A stretch of 64,000 bases of DNA from contig CAYUMH010000003.1 in NCBI GenBank assembly GCA_964445775.1, forward strand, positions 62,001-126,000, in the 5' to 3' direction. Below, piece after piece: positions 1 to 8,072 of this stretch (within the stretch, counting starts at the first letter, position 1; the number at the start of each line of letters is the position of its first letter). Under the pieces are notes generated by a model, which saw only the letters and a program-made list of their open reading frames with translations, was not told where the DNA came from and made no database searches. The translations under genes were made by a program, and so were the position numbers. The DNA comes from Terrimonas sp964445775 (lineage in GTDB: Bacteria > Bacteroidota > Bacteroidia > Chitinophagales > Chitinophagaceae).

Positions 1-1
1 A

Positions 2-400
2 AGAGTAAACGCTCCTTATGTAGCATCTTATATTCATGGTGCTTACCGTATTGGTGTATTAGTTGGCCTGGACAAAGCTTCAGCTGAAGCAGGTAAAGAC
101 GTAGCGATGCAGATTGCTGCCCTGAACCCTGTAGCGGTTGATGCTGATAGTGTTCCTGCTGATGTAGTAGCACGTGAAAAAGCCATTATTGTTGATGTAA
201 TGAAGGAAGATCCTAAAATGGCTGGTAAACCGGAAGAAATGTTATCTAAAATTGCTGAAGGTAAATTAGGTGCGTTCTTTAAAGAACAAACTTTATTAGA
301 CCAGGCTTTTGTTAAAGATGCAGGCATTTCTGTAGGTGAATACCTGAAACAATCCGGTGGCCTGAAAGTTACCGAGTTTAAAAGAGTTGCTATCGGCTAA
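2..400 (+). CDS. tsf: Elongation factor Ts, C-terminal part (5' end outside window)
   Basis: This is the C-terminal part of translation elongation factor Ts, the nucleotide exchange factor that recycles EF-Tu-GDP to EF-Tu-GTP in the cytoplasm. The reading frame is open from base 2 and starts mid-protein at RVNAPYVASYIHGAYRIGVL. It continues through the EF-Ts dimerisation-domain motifs DVAMQIAALNP and KPEEMLSKIAEGKL, and ends with a typical tail (LKQSGGLKVTEFKRVAIG). The internal ATG at 107 is not a start, because clear EF-Ts sequence precedes it in frame. A strong intrinsic terminator follows 24 bases after the stop, so this is probably the end of an rpsB-tsf type transcript, although rpsB lies outside the window. 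Confidence 0.96.
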   Translation, partial: RVNAPYVASYIHGAYRIGVLVGLDKASAEAGKDVAMQIAALNPVAVDADSVPADVVAREKAIIVDVMKEDPKMAGKPEEMLSKIAEGKLGAFFKEQTLLDQAFVKDAGISVGEYLKQSGGLKVTEFKRVAIG

Positions 401-423
401 TATAATAGCTGAATATATTAAGA

Positions 424-452
424 AGAAGCCCGCATTAGCGGGCTTCTTTGTT
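424..452 (+). terminator. Intrinsic terminator after tsf
   Basis: A perfect 10-bp stem (AGAAGCCCGC with GCGGGCTTCT) closes a 4-base ATTA loop and is followed by TTGTTT. It lies 24 bases downstream of the tsf stop codon. The rest of the interval to the next gene at 784 shows no coding sequence, only AT-rich DNA with a candidate promoter near 651-681. Confidence 0.88.
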
Positions 453-650
453 TATGGACCTGTTTACAGGGCAATGTTTAGCGTGCTGGTTTTAGGCTAT
501 TGCAAGCTTAGCGGCAGAAGAAAAATACAACTGCCTAATAAACAGATAATAGCAAAGAGGTATCGTAAATGTACGATACCTGAAGCGGGCTGTAATCCTG
601 TACAGTAAAGGCTTTTACGAAAAATATTTTAAAAATATCCGGTAAATTAC

Positions 651-681
651 TTGCAAAAATCAAAATCTGCTAGTAGGTTTG
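651..681 (+). promoter_or_regulatory. Candidate Bacteroidetes sigma-ABfr-type promoter
   Basis: TTG at 651-653 is followed after 20 bases by TAGGTTTG at 674-681. This matches the known Bacteroidetes housekeeping promoter form (TTG at -33 and TAnnTTTG at -7). It would start transcription near base 688 and give a leader of about 95 bases before the small secreted protein at 784. It is a motif match only. Confidence 0.5.
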
Positions 682-783
682 CATTGCATAAAACCACATA
701 GATACAAGTAAAACTACGATGTTTTGTGCTTCTAAACCTATCCAATATTTCTATGGGCATTTTGAACAGTCAATACCCAGGAA

Positions 784-1158
784 ATGAAATTTTTAATTAT
801 TACTGCTTTTTTAATCGCAAGCAATGTCTTGTCCGCAAACAGCCATGCTGTTAGCCTCCCTGCTGCCAACACCGGTTTGAGTGTGGCTGTTACCATCAAA
901 GATTTTACTGCCCAGGTTACGGGAAACAAAACAAAACTTCATTGGGCTGTTTTAAATAATAGTAATGCCTCTTCTATTGAAGTAGAATATAGTGCAGATG
1001 GCAAATCCTTTACCCAGGCGGGACTGGTTTGGTGCAGCGATGAAAGTGCAACAGAAAATTATGGCCTTACTATCAATAATAAAAGTAACTATTACCGCTT
1101 AAAACTTACCTGTAAGGACGGCACTGTATTGTATGCCAATACAAATGCCGGAAAATAA
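784..1158 (+). CDS. Small secreted protein with one Fn3-like domain
   Basis: This 124-residue protein of unknown role has a signal peptide (MKFLIITAFLIASNVLSANSHA). The mature part looks like a single beta-sandwich: the pattern LHWAVLNNSNASSIEVEYSA, then DGKSF, then YYRLKLTCKDG matches the Fn3-like module that often sits just before the sorting domain of large T9SS cargo proteins. Here the module stands alone, with no C-terminal sorting domain. Two cysteines (in VWCSD and LTCKDG) could form a disulfide. A candidate promoter lies about 100 bases upstream and an intrinsic terminator follows, so it is probably monocistronic. The gene is likely real; the function is unknown. Confidence 0.75.
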   Translation: MKFLIITAFLIASNVLSANSHAVSLPAANTGLSVAVTIKDFTAQVTGNKTKLHWAVLNNSNASSIEVEYSADGKSFTQAGLVWCSDESATENYGLTINNKSNYYRLKLTCKDGTVLYANTNAGK

Positions 1159-1221
1159 TAAACGCATTAAACGCATGAACCCTGGACGGTTCATTAATCA
1201 CTCATACACTTAAGAGCAAAG

Positions 1222-1250
1222 GCCCCTTGTCTAAGGGGCTTTTGTATTTT
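1222..1250 (+). terminator. Intrinsic terminator
   Basis: A 7-bp stem (GCCCCTT with AAGGGGC) and GTCT loop are followed by TTTTGTATTTT. It lies 64 bases after the stop of the small secreted protein gene. Confidence 0.8.
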
Positions 1251-1344
1251 ATAATACACCTGTTAAATAACATTAAAACGGATTATTATCATCAATTATG
1301 CCAGGGATACCCGGTGTGCGTTTGGCAATAGTTATCTTTGCAGT

Positions 1345-2088
1345 ATGCAAATCATTCCTTTATCAGAAGGCAGCTTTACCATAGATGCCACTAAAAAATT
1401 TATACCCTTTGATGCGGATTCCGATAACCTGCAGGAAAGGGCCACCGGCAGTTTGCTGGTAGAAGTACAGCCCTTTGTGGTTAAAACCAGTAGAGATATT
1501 ATAGTATTGGATACTGGTCTTGGTTTTTTGAACAGCGATGGAAAAATGCAGCTTCATGCTAACCTGGAAGCTAATGGAATTTCACACAATGATGTTACTA
1601 AAGTACTGATGAGCCATTTGCATAAGGATCATGCCAGTGGTATTAGTTTACCGGATAACCGGGAACAACTTAGTTTTCCCAATGCAACTTACTATGTACA
1701 GGAAAGGGAGATGGAATATGCATTGGAGAATGACGGCAAATCCTATATCAGTGAGGATTTTAAACTTTTGACTAATATCAAAAACATAGTCTGGCTAAAA
1801 TTTGACAGCGGTACCATTGATGACTATATTCGCTACGAAGTAACAGGGGCGCATTCACCGTTTCACCAGGTATTTTGGATAACTGAAAACGACCAAACCA
1901 TATTCTTTGGCGCCGATGACGCCCCCCAGCTCCACCAAATGAAACACAAATTTGTGGCTAAGTATGATTACGATGGTAAGAAGGCCATGGAATTAAGAAA
2001 GACCTGGAAAGAAGAGGGAGAAGCTGCAGACTGGCACTTTCTTTTTTATCACGATGTAAAATATCCGACAATAGTGTTTAAACATTAA
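1345..2088 (+). CDS. MBL-fold metallo-hydrolase
   Basis: This 247-residue protein belongs to the metallo-beta-lactamase fold hydrolases. The metal-binding motif HxHxDH is present as HLHKDH (residues 91-96), the third ligand is likely His170 (GAHSPFH), and FFGADDAP (about 188-194) supplies the bridging aspartate. No signal peptide is visible, so it should act in the cytoplasm. The layout resembles the lactonase-like or generic MBL hydrolases of Bacteroidetes, but the substrate cannot be told. TATCTTTG at 1333-1340, directly before the ATG, resembles a -7 element, although no matching -33 box is seen, so a leaderless or later start is possible. It is transcribed towards the minus-strand sigma-factor group. 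Confidence 0.85.
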   Translation: MQIIPLSEGSFTIDATKKFIPFDADSDNLQERATGSLLVEVQPFVVKTSRDIIVLDTGLGFLNSDGKMQLHANLEANGISHNDVTKVLMSHLHKDHASGISLPDNREQLSFPNATYYVQEREMEYALENDGKSYISEDFKLLTNIKNIVWLKFDSGTIDDYIRYEVTGAHSPFHQVFWITENDQTIFFGADDAPQLHQMKHKFVAKYDYDGKKAMELRKTWKEEGEAADWHFLFYHDVKYPTIVFKH

Positions 2089-2118
2089 AAAAAAGGCCTG
2101 CCCTAAAAAGGGCCGGCC
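2087..2118 (-). terminator. Terminator of the sigma-factor operon (minus strand)
   Basis: A 9-bp stem (GGCCTGCCC with GGGCCGGCC, one mismatch) has a TAAAAA loop. Read on the minus strand it is followed by a run of about eight T. It ends the minus-strand unit 3962-2193 and abuts the stop codon of the convergent MBL gene. Confidence 0.7.
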
Positions 2119-2192
2119 GTTGCTAACCTATGAAAAACACCAGTTCCAAAGGTAGAGAATTTTTTTATTACAACCGTAAACAAAATGCAAGA

Positions 2193-2603
2193 TTATATAG
2201 ATTTTCTTCGTTTTTTTTGCTGGTTCTTGCGTTGTTGAAGTAGCTTTCTGACCTCGTTCCTGAAACGGGCTTCTTCTACAAAAACCCTGTTGGCCCGTAT
2301 CTGCCCCAGTATGGGCACCAGCTGGTTGCGGCAGTTTACCCTTATGGTAGCTTTTTGTTGTTGTTTTTCCAGGGCATCAGTATATTCAAGCTGAACCCTT
2401 CGCATATCTATAATATATTGACTTACAATTGGTTCACTCTTTTTCGCCTCTTCCTCCGTCATCTGGAGATTATTTTTTATAAACAAAAACATCCCCTTTC
2501 CAACCCGGTCGTTCTGTAAGGAGTCGGCAACAGTGGTTTGGGAAAAAACCGGAGTGCAGATAGCACATAACCAGCCTGTTATAATATAGAAAAAATATTT
2601 CAT
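2193..2603 (-). CDS. Small periplasmic protein, possibly Spy/CpxP-like
   Basis: This 136-residue protein starts with a signal peptide (about 1-21, ending PVFSQ). The rest is almost wholly helical and highly charged, with the segment MTEEEAKKSEPIVSQYIIDM and a basic, glutamine-rich C-terminus (RKLLQQRKNQQKKRRKSI). Such exported all-helical proteins often follow ECF sigma/anti-sigma pairs in Bacteroidetes and resemble Spy/CpxP-type envelope stress proteins, but no LTxxQ motif is clear. The gene begins 5 bases after the stop of the preceding membrane protein, so the two are surely co-transcribed. A role in envelope stress sensing is inference. Confidence 0.7.
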   Translation of the reverse strand: MKYFFYIITGWLCAICTPVFSQTTVADSLQNDRVGKGMFLFIKNNLQMTEEEAKKSEPIVSQYIIDMRRVQLEYTDALEKQQQKATIRVNCRNQLVPILGQIRANRVFVEEARFRNEVRKLLQQRKNQQKKRRKSI

Positions 2604-2608
2604 ACGTT

Positions 2609-3373
2609 TCAGTTAAGGGTGCTGCTCAATTCTTCATCAGCATCTTCATCAAAATCGGTTAAAAAACTGGCCAGCTCTGCTGTAGGTATTTCGTTTAACA
2701 AGCCGGCTACCAGGGCTTCGGTTTTTGCCGCTGTGTTGGAAGTAGCTGGTAAAGTGGCTTTTTCCGGTACTGTTTCATTGGTAAGGGTAGTCACCATTTG
2801 TTCCAGGGTATGTTCAGGAACAGATTGCAGTGATTTGGATACCTGTACATCAATGGAGGCGGTACCTTCACTGGTATTATCAGCTGGTGTTGATGTAAAA
2901 TAAACAATACTAGCAAGGGCTACTAACCCTGTTACTGCCGCCGCAACGGCATATTTCAGCCAGCTTTTTTTACGCGGGGTTAAGTTAACCACTGGTGTTT
3001 CTGAAGCTTTAACCCGTGTCATTATATTGTCAGCAAGCGAATCAAAATATCCGGCAGGAACTTCCTGCTGACTGCTTTTTAATGACTGATCAATAGCTGC
3101 ATCCTGTTCTATTTTAGTAAATACATGGCCTGCTACAAGATCAAAATAACCAGCCGGTACTTTGTATGGAACCTGTTTTAATTCCGCGGTGTTTAAAAAA
3201 TGGGGCAGGGGGGCATACGGGGTATGATCCGTAGCCTTTACCTGGTTAACGATAGCGCCGGGCAGTGCATTAAAATAATCATTGGGCACCCTAAACGGCA
3301 TGGGTAACCCGGCTGTTAAATAGGTACAGCCTAGTGTTTTTAATTCGTTTTGTATATTATTATCGGGCAACAT
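2609..3373 (-). CDS. Putative anti-sigma-like membrane protein with three cytoplasmic repeats
   Basis: This 254-residue single-pass membrane protein has its transmembrane segment at about 140-160 (LKYAVAAAVTGLVALASIVYF). The N-terminal, presumably cytoplasmic, part carries three copies of a roughly 19-residue repeat with the pattern VPxxYFDxLxxxIxxxV, at about 29-47, 72-90 and 105-123. The C-terminal part is acidic and low in complexity, ending near a run of Asp/Glu. It lies 34 bases after an ECF sigma factor gene, so a regulatory role over that sigma factor is likely, yet no classic anti-sigma zinc motif (HxxxCxxC) is present. Function is inferred from context. Confidence 0.75.
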   Translation of the reverse strand: MLPDNNIQNELKTLGCTYLTAGLPMPFRVPNDYFNALPGAIVNQVKATDHTPYAPLPHFLNTAELKQVPYKVPAGYFDLVAGHVFTKIEQDAAIDQSLKSSQQEVPAGYFDSLADNIMTRVKASETPVVNLTPRKKSWLKYAVAAAVTGLVALASIVYFTSTPADNTSEGTASIDVQVSKSLQSVPEHTLEQMVTTLTNETVPEKATLPATSNTAAKTEALVAGLLNEIPTAELASFLTDFDEDADEELSSTLN

Positions 3374-3407
3374 TACTTATAAATAGACAGCCTTTGCCGG
3401 CAATGGT

Positions 3408-3962
3408 TTAACTGTTTTTAATATAATCCTCAATCTTACGGGCTGCATGATGGTAGCTGGCTTTTAAGGCCCCTTCACTCGTGTCTAACACTTTACTCAT
3501 TTCTTCGTAAGGCATTTCATCATAATACCGCAGGTTAAAAACCAGACGTTGTTTATCCGGTAACTGTTGTATGGCTAACTGTAACTTCCATTCCAGCTTG
3601 CCGGCATCAAAATGTTCATCGGCCCGGACCAGGTTTTCAAGGCCGCCTGTATCTTCGCCTAAACTCAGGGTGGCTTTTCTTTTTTTGCTTTCTAAAAACG
3701 TAAGACTTTCATTTGTAGCAATACGGTATAACCAGGTGTATAACTGGCTGTCTTCGCGAAAGTTTTCCAGGTTGCGCCACACTTTTATAAAAACGTTCTG
3801 TAAAACATCATCCGTATCCTCGTGGGTTACCACCATTCGCCTGATATGCCAGTATAATTTTTCCTGGTACTTTTTTATAATAGCTGTAAATGCTTTTTCC
3901 CTGGTTTCAGGTTCCCGGAATTGTGTTAATAGTTCGTTATCGTTAAGGCCGTTCAGCTGCAT
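3408..3962 (-). CDS. ECF RNA polymerase sigma factor
   Basis: This 184-residue sigma-70 family protein is of the extracytoplasmic function class. Region 2 is seen at about 25-95 (AIIKKYQEKLYWHIRRMV, DTDDVLQNVFIKVWRN, YTWLYRIATNESL). Region 4 is at about 130-180 (LPDKQRLVFNLRYYDEMPYE, then EGALKASYHHAARKIEDYI), with the helix-turn-helix. It heads a three-gene minus-strand unit with a repeat-bearing membrane protein and a small exported protein. The length is normal for the family. Its regulon cannot be told from this window. Confidence 0.93.
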   Translation of the reverse strand: MQLNGLNDNELLTQFREPETREKAFTAIIKKYQEKLYWHIRRMVVTHEDTDDVLQNVFIKVWRNLENFREDSQLYTWLYRIATNESLTFLESKKRKATLSLGEDTGGLENLVRADEHFDAGKLEWKLQLAIQQLPDKQRLVFNLRYYDEMPYEEMSKVLDTSEGALKASYHHAARKIEDYIKNS

Positions 3963-4043
3963 AGATTGATTGACAGTACTTATATATTTTGTTAGCGCTT
4001 AATTATATAAGACTATATAAAATTTGATAAGTTTAATATAAAC

Positions 4044-4079
4044 AAAAAAGCGATACCAACAGGTGGTACCGCTTTTTTT
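4044..4079. terminator. Bidirectional terminator
   Basis: A stem of about 15 bp with one mismatch (AAAAAAGCGATACCA with TGGTACCGCTTTTTT) closes a 5-base loop and has T runs on both strands. It lies 17 bases past the stop of the transketolase gene on the minus strand. Confidence 0.85.
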
Positions 4080-4096
4080 ATTAAGACAGCTTTTTA

Positions 4097-5053
4097 TTAT
4101 TTTCTTGCAATGGCTTTTTCGGCAGCAGCTACAATATCCGCTACATCCAGGCCATATTTTTTTAACAGTTCAACCGGTTTACCGCTTTCGCCAAAAGTAT
4201 CTTTGGTGCCTACATATTCAATAGGTACCGGTTTATTTTTAGCGGCTACCTGTGCTACGGCATCACCTAAGCCACCAATGATATTGTGCTCTTCGGCAGT
4301 AACAGCACAGCCGGTTTTGCTGATGGATTTAATGATCGCTTCTTCGTCGAGTGGCTTGATGGTATGAATATTATACAGGTCAACACTGATGCCTTTTTCC
4401 TGTAAAATAATACCGGCCTGGATGGCGTACCATACCATATGTCCGCAGGCAAAAATGCTTACATCGCTGCCTTCAGAAAATTGCTGGGCCTTACCAATTA
4501 CAAAATCTTCTTCTTTGGTAAAAATAGGCCATACCGGGCGGCCGAAACGTAAATAAACGGGGCCTTCATATTCTGCAATGGCCATAGTGGCCGCTTTTGT
4601 CTGGGCATAGTCGCAGGGTACAATAACGGTCATGCCGGGTAACATTTTCATCAGCCCGATGTCTTCCAATATCTGGTGAGTAGCGCCATCTTCACCCAGG
4701 GTTAAACCGGCGTGAGAGGCACATATTTTTACATTCTTATTACTGTAAGCTACCGACTGCCTGATCTGGTCGTATACACGGCCGGTAGAAAAGTTGGCAA
4801 AAGTTGTTGTAAAAGGTATTTTACCACCAATGGTTAAACCGGCGCCCATACCTATCATATTGGCTTCGGCTATACCACACTGGATATAACGTTCAGGAAA
4901 TTCTTTCATAAACTGTTGCAGCTTCATCGAGCCGGCAAGGTCAGCCGTAAGGGCTACTACATTTTCATTTTTACGTGCAGCTTCTACAATGCCATCGCCA
5001 AAGCCACTGCGGGTGTCTTTATTTCCGGTTGGTTGAATATCTTTTAACGCCAT
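4097..5053 (-). CDS. Transketolase, C-terminal subunit (split form)
   Basis: This 318-residue protein covers the pyrimidine-binding and C-terminal domains of transketolase, a thiamine-diphosphate enzyme that moves two-carbon units in the pentose phosphate pathway. Motifs include RYIQCGIAEANMIGMGAGL, PFTTTFANFSTGR, HAGLTLGEDGATHQ and VTAEEHNIIGGLGDA. Many Bacteroidetes encode transketolase as two polypeptides, the N-terminal half binding the cofactor diphosphate. The partner gene is usually next door, but nothing matching it occurs on either side here, so it must lie elsewhere. TACTTTTG on the minus strand (5081-5074) could be a -7 element, without a clear -33 box. A bidirectional terminator follows the gene. 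Confidence 0.9.
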   Translation of the reverse strand: MALKDIQPTGNKDTRSGFGDGIVEAARKNENVVALTADLAGSMKLQQFMKEFPERYIQCGIAEANMIGMGAGLTIGGKIPFTTTFANFSTGRVYDQIRQSVAYSNKNVKICASHAGLTLGEDGATHQILEDIGLMKMLPGMTVIVPCDYAQTKAATMAIAEYEGPVYLRFGRPVWPIFTKEEDFVIGKAQQFSEGSDVSIFACGHMVWYAIQAGIILQEKGISVDLYNIHTIKPLDEEAIIKSISKTGCAVTAEEHNIIGGLGDAVAQVAAKNKPVPIEYVGTKDTFGESGKPVELLKKYGLDVADIVAAAEKAIARK

Positions 5054-5148
5054 TGCTTTTATTGTTAAGGCAACAAAAGTAAGGGAAAATGGGCTTCAGC
5101 GGTAGATTTATGATTTCTGATTTTTTGATGCGACATTTTGGGAGAGAT

Positions 5149-5362
5149 GGCCAAGTGGCAATGGAAAAATGACAATGTACAAGTGACAAAACGGTCAATT
5201 CTATTTGGGAAACTACAAATGAGTTGTCAACTGTCACTTGGCCATTGTCAATTCAGTCTTACAGACTTCCGGCTTGTCAGACTTCTTTCGAAACAAGTTC
5301 GGGATGCCGCATTTTGACCAATAGCATTGATGCAGCAGCAGTGTGCGACGCAAGGGACGATG
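5149..5362 (+). repeat. Intergenic repeat region with a dispersed GTGTGCGACGC element
   Basis: The 386-base interval 5054-5439 has no credible gene. GGCCAAGTG (5149-5157) and CACTTGGCC (5235-5243) form the ends of an imperfect inverted repeat rich in TGACAATG/CATTGTCA words. A 22-base element beginning GTGTGCGACGC and ending CGATG lies at 5341-5362. Related copies occur at 36879-36900 (minus strand) and 45912-45933, each near an AT-rich block with CAATTG or TTAACAATT words. Confidence 0.6.
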
Positions 5363-5392
5363 ATAAGTATTACTACTGCCGGTAGCATACAT

Positions 5393-5420
5393 AAAAAAAC
5401 TCCCCGGTTGGAGGAGTTTT
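5393..5420 (-). terminator. Terminator of the minus-strand T6SS arm
   Basis: On the minus strand AACTCC and GGAGTT pair around a short loop and are followed by about seven T. The hairpin lies 20 bases past the tssC stop codon and marks the end of the minus arm. Confidence 0.75.
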
Positions 5421-5439
5421 AGTATTGTAATTGAAGTTA

Positions 5440-6819
5440 TTATTGCTGGTCATAACTGCTGTCCCAGTTGGTGCCGTCATCACCTTTCTGACCATCCATT
5501 TTGATCATAAAGTTTTTAGCCGGGAAATAGGGCTTCATATGTATATCCAGGTGAATACGGTCTTTCTGGTTAGGGTCCTGTTCAAAACGGCGGATGGTAA
5601 AGTCCTCGATCAGCTTACCGGGGCCGGTAATACTATCCAGGAATTTAACAATCTGGCCCTGCAGGTCCTTACGGGTGCTGGCATTAAAGTTTTCAAAGGC
5701 GCGACGGTTTAAGAAATCCATTAAAACCTTGGTTACATAGTCGAACACACGTACTACAGAGTAGGTTTGTAAACCCAGGTTGTCGCCATTGAAAAGGGTT
5801 TTTGCCGAGAAGGCCATTACTTTGCCATATTCTTTTACCATGGGTACCAGTCCCATTTTTTCCAGGTTGGCTATTTCGCTTTTCTTCAGGTCAAATTTTA
5901 CACCGTCCACTTCGTTAATGCTACCGTGTTTTTTACCGGCAGCTACCTGGCTCATTAAGGTTTTGTAAATACTACCTGCCAGTGCCCCGGACGGTGGTAC
6001 GTACAGGTCTTCTTCTTCGCCCAGCTCGGCAAATTTGCCACGGCCTACCAGCCAGTTACAGCTCATCATTACATTGCTGCGGTATTTATCGCCGCCGGTA
6101 AGATTGGCTATTTCAAACATTTCCATCACATCATCCGGTGCATCCAGGTGTTCAAAATCCGTTACCAGCATTACCTTGTTTTCATGTGCCATCTTAGCCC
6201 ATTTTTCCACTACCTTATTGCTGCCCAGGTAACCGGGAACCACCAGTAAGCTGTAGTTATTACGCAGGTCTAAACGGTCGAAGTTTTGTTTTAATTCGGC
6301 ACCGATATGATCGATAAAGCGTGTATTGTCCAGGTCTTTTAACTGGTCGGGTTCGCAGTTAATGAAGGATACGTTCTTGAGTTTATCGCTTTCGGTATTT
6401 TTAAAGAACAGGGCTACATTGCGGTAAGATCTTTCGAGGTTCCTGGTTTCTTCCACGGCCTTGGCCAGGTTTTTTTCCAATACGCCCTGGCATTGTTCCG
6501 CTTTTTGTTCGGCGGTATTCACCATATCGGATATTTCGTTGCTGCTTTCCAGTACTTCGGCCCAAAGGGCTAAAGCTTTTTTCAAAGCCTCTCTTTCATC
6601 TTTTTTCTGTGATTCGGTTAGGAATATATTACGCCTTGCTTTACGTTCGGGGTTCAGATTGGCTGAGCCTTCAATGGAAGATTCAATAAGGTCAAAGCCA
6701 CCGAATTTGGCCAGTTTTTCGGAACCGGATTTTAGTAACTCCAGGGGGTTATCTATCTTGGGGCGTTCCTGCACTCTTTCGGGTTGACCGGCTGCCTGTT
6801 GCTGTAATTCTTCGCTCAT
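5440..6819 (-). CDS. tssC: T6SS contractile sheath large subunit TssC
   Basis: This 459-residue protein is the large sheath subunit of a subtype iii type VI secretion system. With TssB it forms the cytoplasmic sheath that contracts around the TssD tube. Sheath-type motifs are RNIFLTESQKKDERE, NYSLLVVPGYLGSN, MMSCNWLVGRGKFAE and PPSGALAGSIYKTLM. The C-terminal third (IRRFEQDPNQKDRIHLDIHM, then PYFPAKNFMIKMDGQKG) matches the conserved end of the Bacteroidetes TssC family. It is the last gene of the minus arm, 56 bases after a tssD-like gene and followed by a terminator. In many T6SS loci tssB and tssC are adjacent; here a tube-like gene separates them. Confidence 0.93.
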   Translation of the reverse strand: MSEELQQQAAGQPERVQERPKIDNPLELLKSGSEKLAKFGGFDLIESSIEGSANLNPERKARRNIFLTESQKKDEREALKKALALWAEVLESSNEISDMVNTAEQKAEQCQGVLEKNLAKAVEETRNLERSYRNVALFFKNTESDKLKNVSFINCEPDQLKDLDNTRFIDHIGAELKQNFDRLDLRNNYSLLVVPGYLGSNKVVEKWAKMAHENKVMLVTDFEHLDAPDDVMEMFEIANLTGGDKYRSNVMMSCNWLVGRGKFAELGEEEDLYVPPSGALAGSIYKTLMSQVAAGKKHGSINEVDGVKFDLKKSEIANLEKMGLVPMVKEYGKVMAFSAKTLFNGDNLGLQTYSVVRVFDYVTKVLMDFLNRRAFENFNASTRKDLQGQIVKFLDSITGPGKLIEDFTIRRFEQDPNQKDRIHLDIHMKPYFPAKNFMIKMDGQKGDDGTNWDSSYDQQ

Positions 6820-6875
6820 ATGGATAGTTTATAAGGTTTGTAAGTTTAAAGTAAGTTTTTTAAAGTTTGTTTTGA

Positions 6876-7442
6876 TCAATCTGCTCTGTATGAACTAACA
6901 GATCCTGAAGAAGCGCTGCTGCTGCTTTCCGAGGATCCCGAAGCGCCGCCGGATTCACCTGATCTTTCAAAAACCACAGAATTTAAAATTGCGTCTTCAG
7001 AAAATTCCAGCGATAAGGTGGTCAGGGTTAGTGTAATTGTATACGCATCTCTTGAGTTGTCATAAGATTCACGCCTGAATTCACTCGTTTCTTCTGTTGT
7101 ATAGTTGACAGAGTAACCAATGCAATAGGCATCATAAAATTTAATCGTTTGTCCAATCCTTGAGCCTATTTCCGCTGAAGATCCGCTACGTTCGGAAGAT
7201 AAAAAACCAACCTGGCCATTTTTTTTCATGGTGGGGTTAAGCATCCATTCAATCAGTTTTGCTTCTGAAGTGCTGGAAGATCCATCGCCCCGCAATACTA
7301 CTTTAAAGAGTGTGCACCGGGGTAACCCTCTCGGAACACCAAAGTTATCGGTAGATTGTACCAGGTCGAGGCGAAGGTCAAGCATTGTGTAATACCTTGA
7401 CTCTTCTTCGGTTTCAAGACTAAAAACACCATCGTAAACCAT
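6876..7442 (-). CDS. TssD-like (Hcp-like) protein with serine-rich C-terminal tail
   Basis: This 188-residue protein resembles the tube protein TssD (Hcp). Residues about 20-150 share the order of motifs with the canonical TssD at 16944-17339: LIEWMLNP (compare LFEWISDP), KKNGQVGFL (compare TKEGSIVFI), IKFYDAYCIGYSVNY (compare LKFKDAHMVGYQESF) and a final YTITLTLTTLSL strand. It differs in an altered N-terminus and in a tail of about 25 residues made mostly of Ser and Gly. It lies between tssB and tssC, so it may be a specialised tube subunit, a tube cap or an evolved cargo carrier. The fold call is firm enough; the special role is inference. Confidence 0.8.
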   Translation of the reverse strand: MVYDGVFSLETEEESRYYTMLDLRLDLVQSTDNFGVPRGLPRCTLFKVVLRGDGSSSTSEAKLIEWMLNPTMKKNGQVGFLSSERSGSSAEIGSRIGQTIKFYDAYCIGYSVNYTTEETSEFRRESYDNSRDAYTITLTLTTLSLEFSEDAILNSVVFERSGESGGASGSSESSSSASSGSVSSYRAD

Positions 7443-7462
7443 AGTAATAAAGTTTAATGTTT

Positions 7463-7915
7463 TTATTTACTGTTTTCCAGCTCGGCCAGCATACTATGTA
7501 AGGCATCCAGCAAAGCATGTTTGGCATCGGCATTGGCCAATGCGGCTTTCAGTATTTTATTACTCTTCAGTTGCTTGATAATTTTATAGTACTCTTCTTT
7601 TTGTGCGGCATTATCTTTTAAGAAAGCACTTTGTGCCGTAATACCTTTCGAGCCAAAATCGCCCAGGTTATTAAAGCTTAATTTTTCTGAACGGCTTTGA
7701 CCTTCCGCATCTTCAAAATCAATTTCAACATCGGGTTTATAATGTTCAAATACCTGTTCAATAGTTTGCAGGCCATGTACTACTTCGGGTTTAACCGGGG
7801 CATCTTTGGTTAAGAGTTCGGCCATGAGGGTTCTGTTCTGTGGTATATCGGCAAATGCTTCACTGGCATCTGTTTTCACTTCGGTACCACCAATTCCATA
7901 GTTACTATCCATCAT
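7463..7915 (-). CDS. tssB: T6SS contractile sheath small subunit TssB
   Basis: This 150-residue protein is the small sheath subunit that pairs with TssC. Family motifs are NRTLMAELLTKDAP, GLQTIEQVFEHYKPDVEIDF and NNLGDFGSKGITAQSAFL, followed by a helical C-terminus (IIKQLKSNKILKAALANADA) that in the family is recognised by ClpV after contraction. The length is normal for subtype iii. It is 20 bases upstream of the tssD-like gene and 157 bases downstream of clpV, in the same direction. That 157-base gap shows no other gene. Confidence 0.9.
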   Translation of the reverse strand: MMDSNYGIGGTEVKTDASEAFADIPQNRTLMAELLTKDAPVKPEVVHGLQTIEQVFEHYKPDVEIDFEDAEGQSRSEKLSFNNLGDFGSKGITAQSAFLKDNAAQKEEYYKIIKQLKSNKILKAALANADAKHALLDALHSMLAELENSK

Positions 7916-8072
7916 ATTATCTGGTTTTAAGGTTTATTGTTGAAAAATTACGATAATTCTTTTAAAAATCTATGTTTTGCGGGTTATTACTATTCAGTTT
8001 TACCGCTTTGTGTTATTTGTTCGCAGCATTACCAGCTCTCTCAATCTGAAATCTTAAATCTTAAACCTGCTC

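Noticed and set aside
387..608. 73-codon frame after tsf
   Set aside because: It overlaps the tsf stop and runs through the terminator hairpin; it is a chance frame.
5054..5439. Missing N-terminal transketolase half
   Set aside because: All frames were checked by eye for thiamine-diphosphate motifs and none were found.
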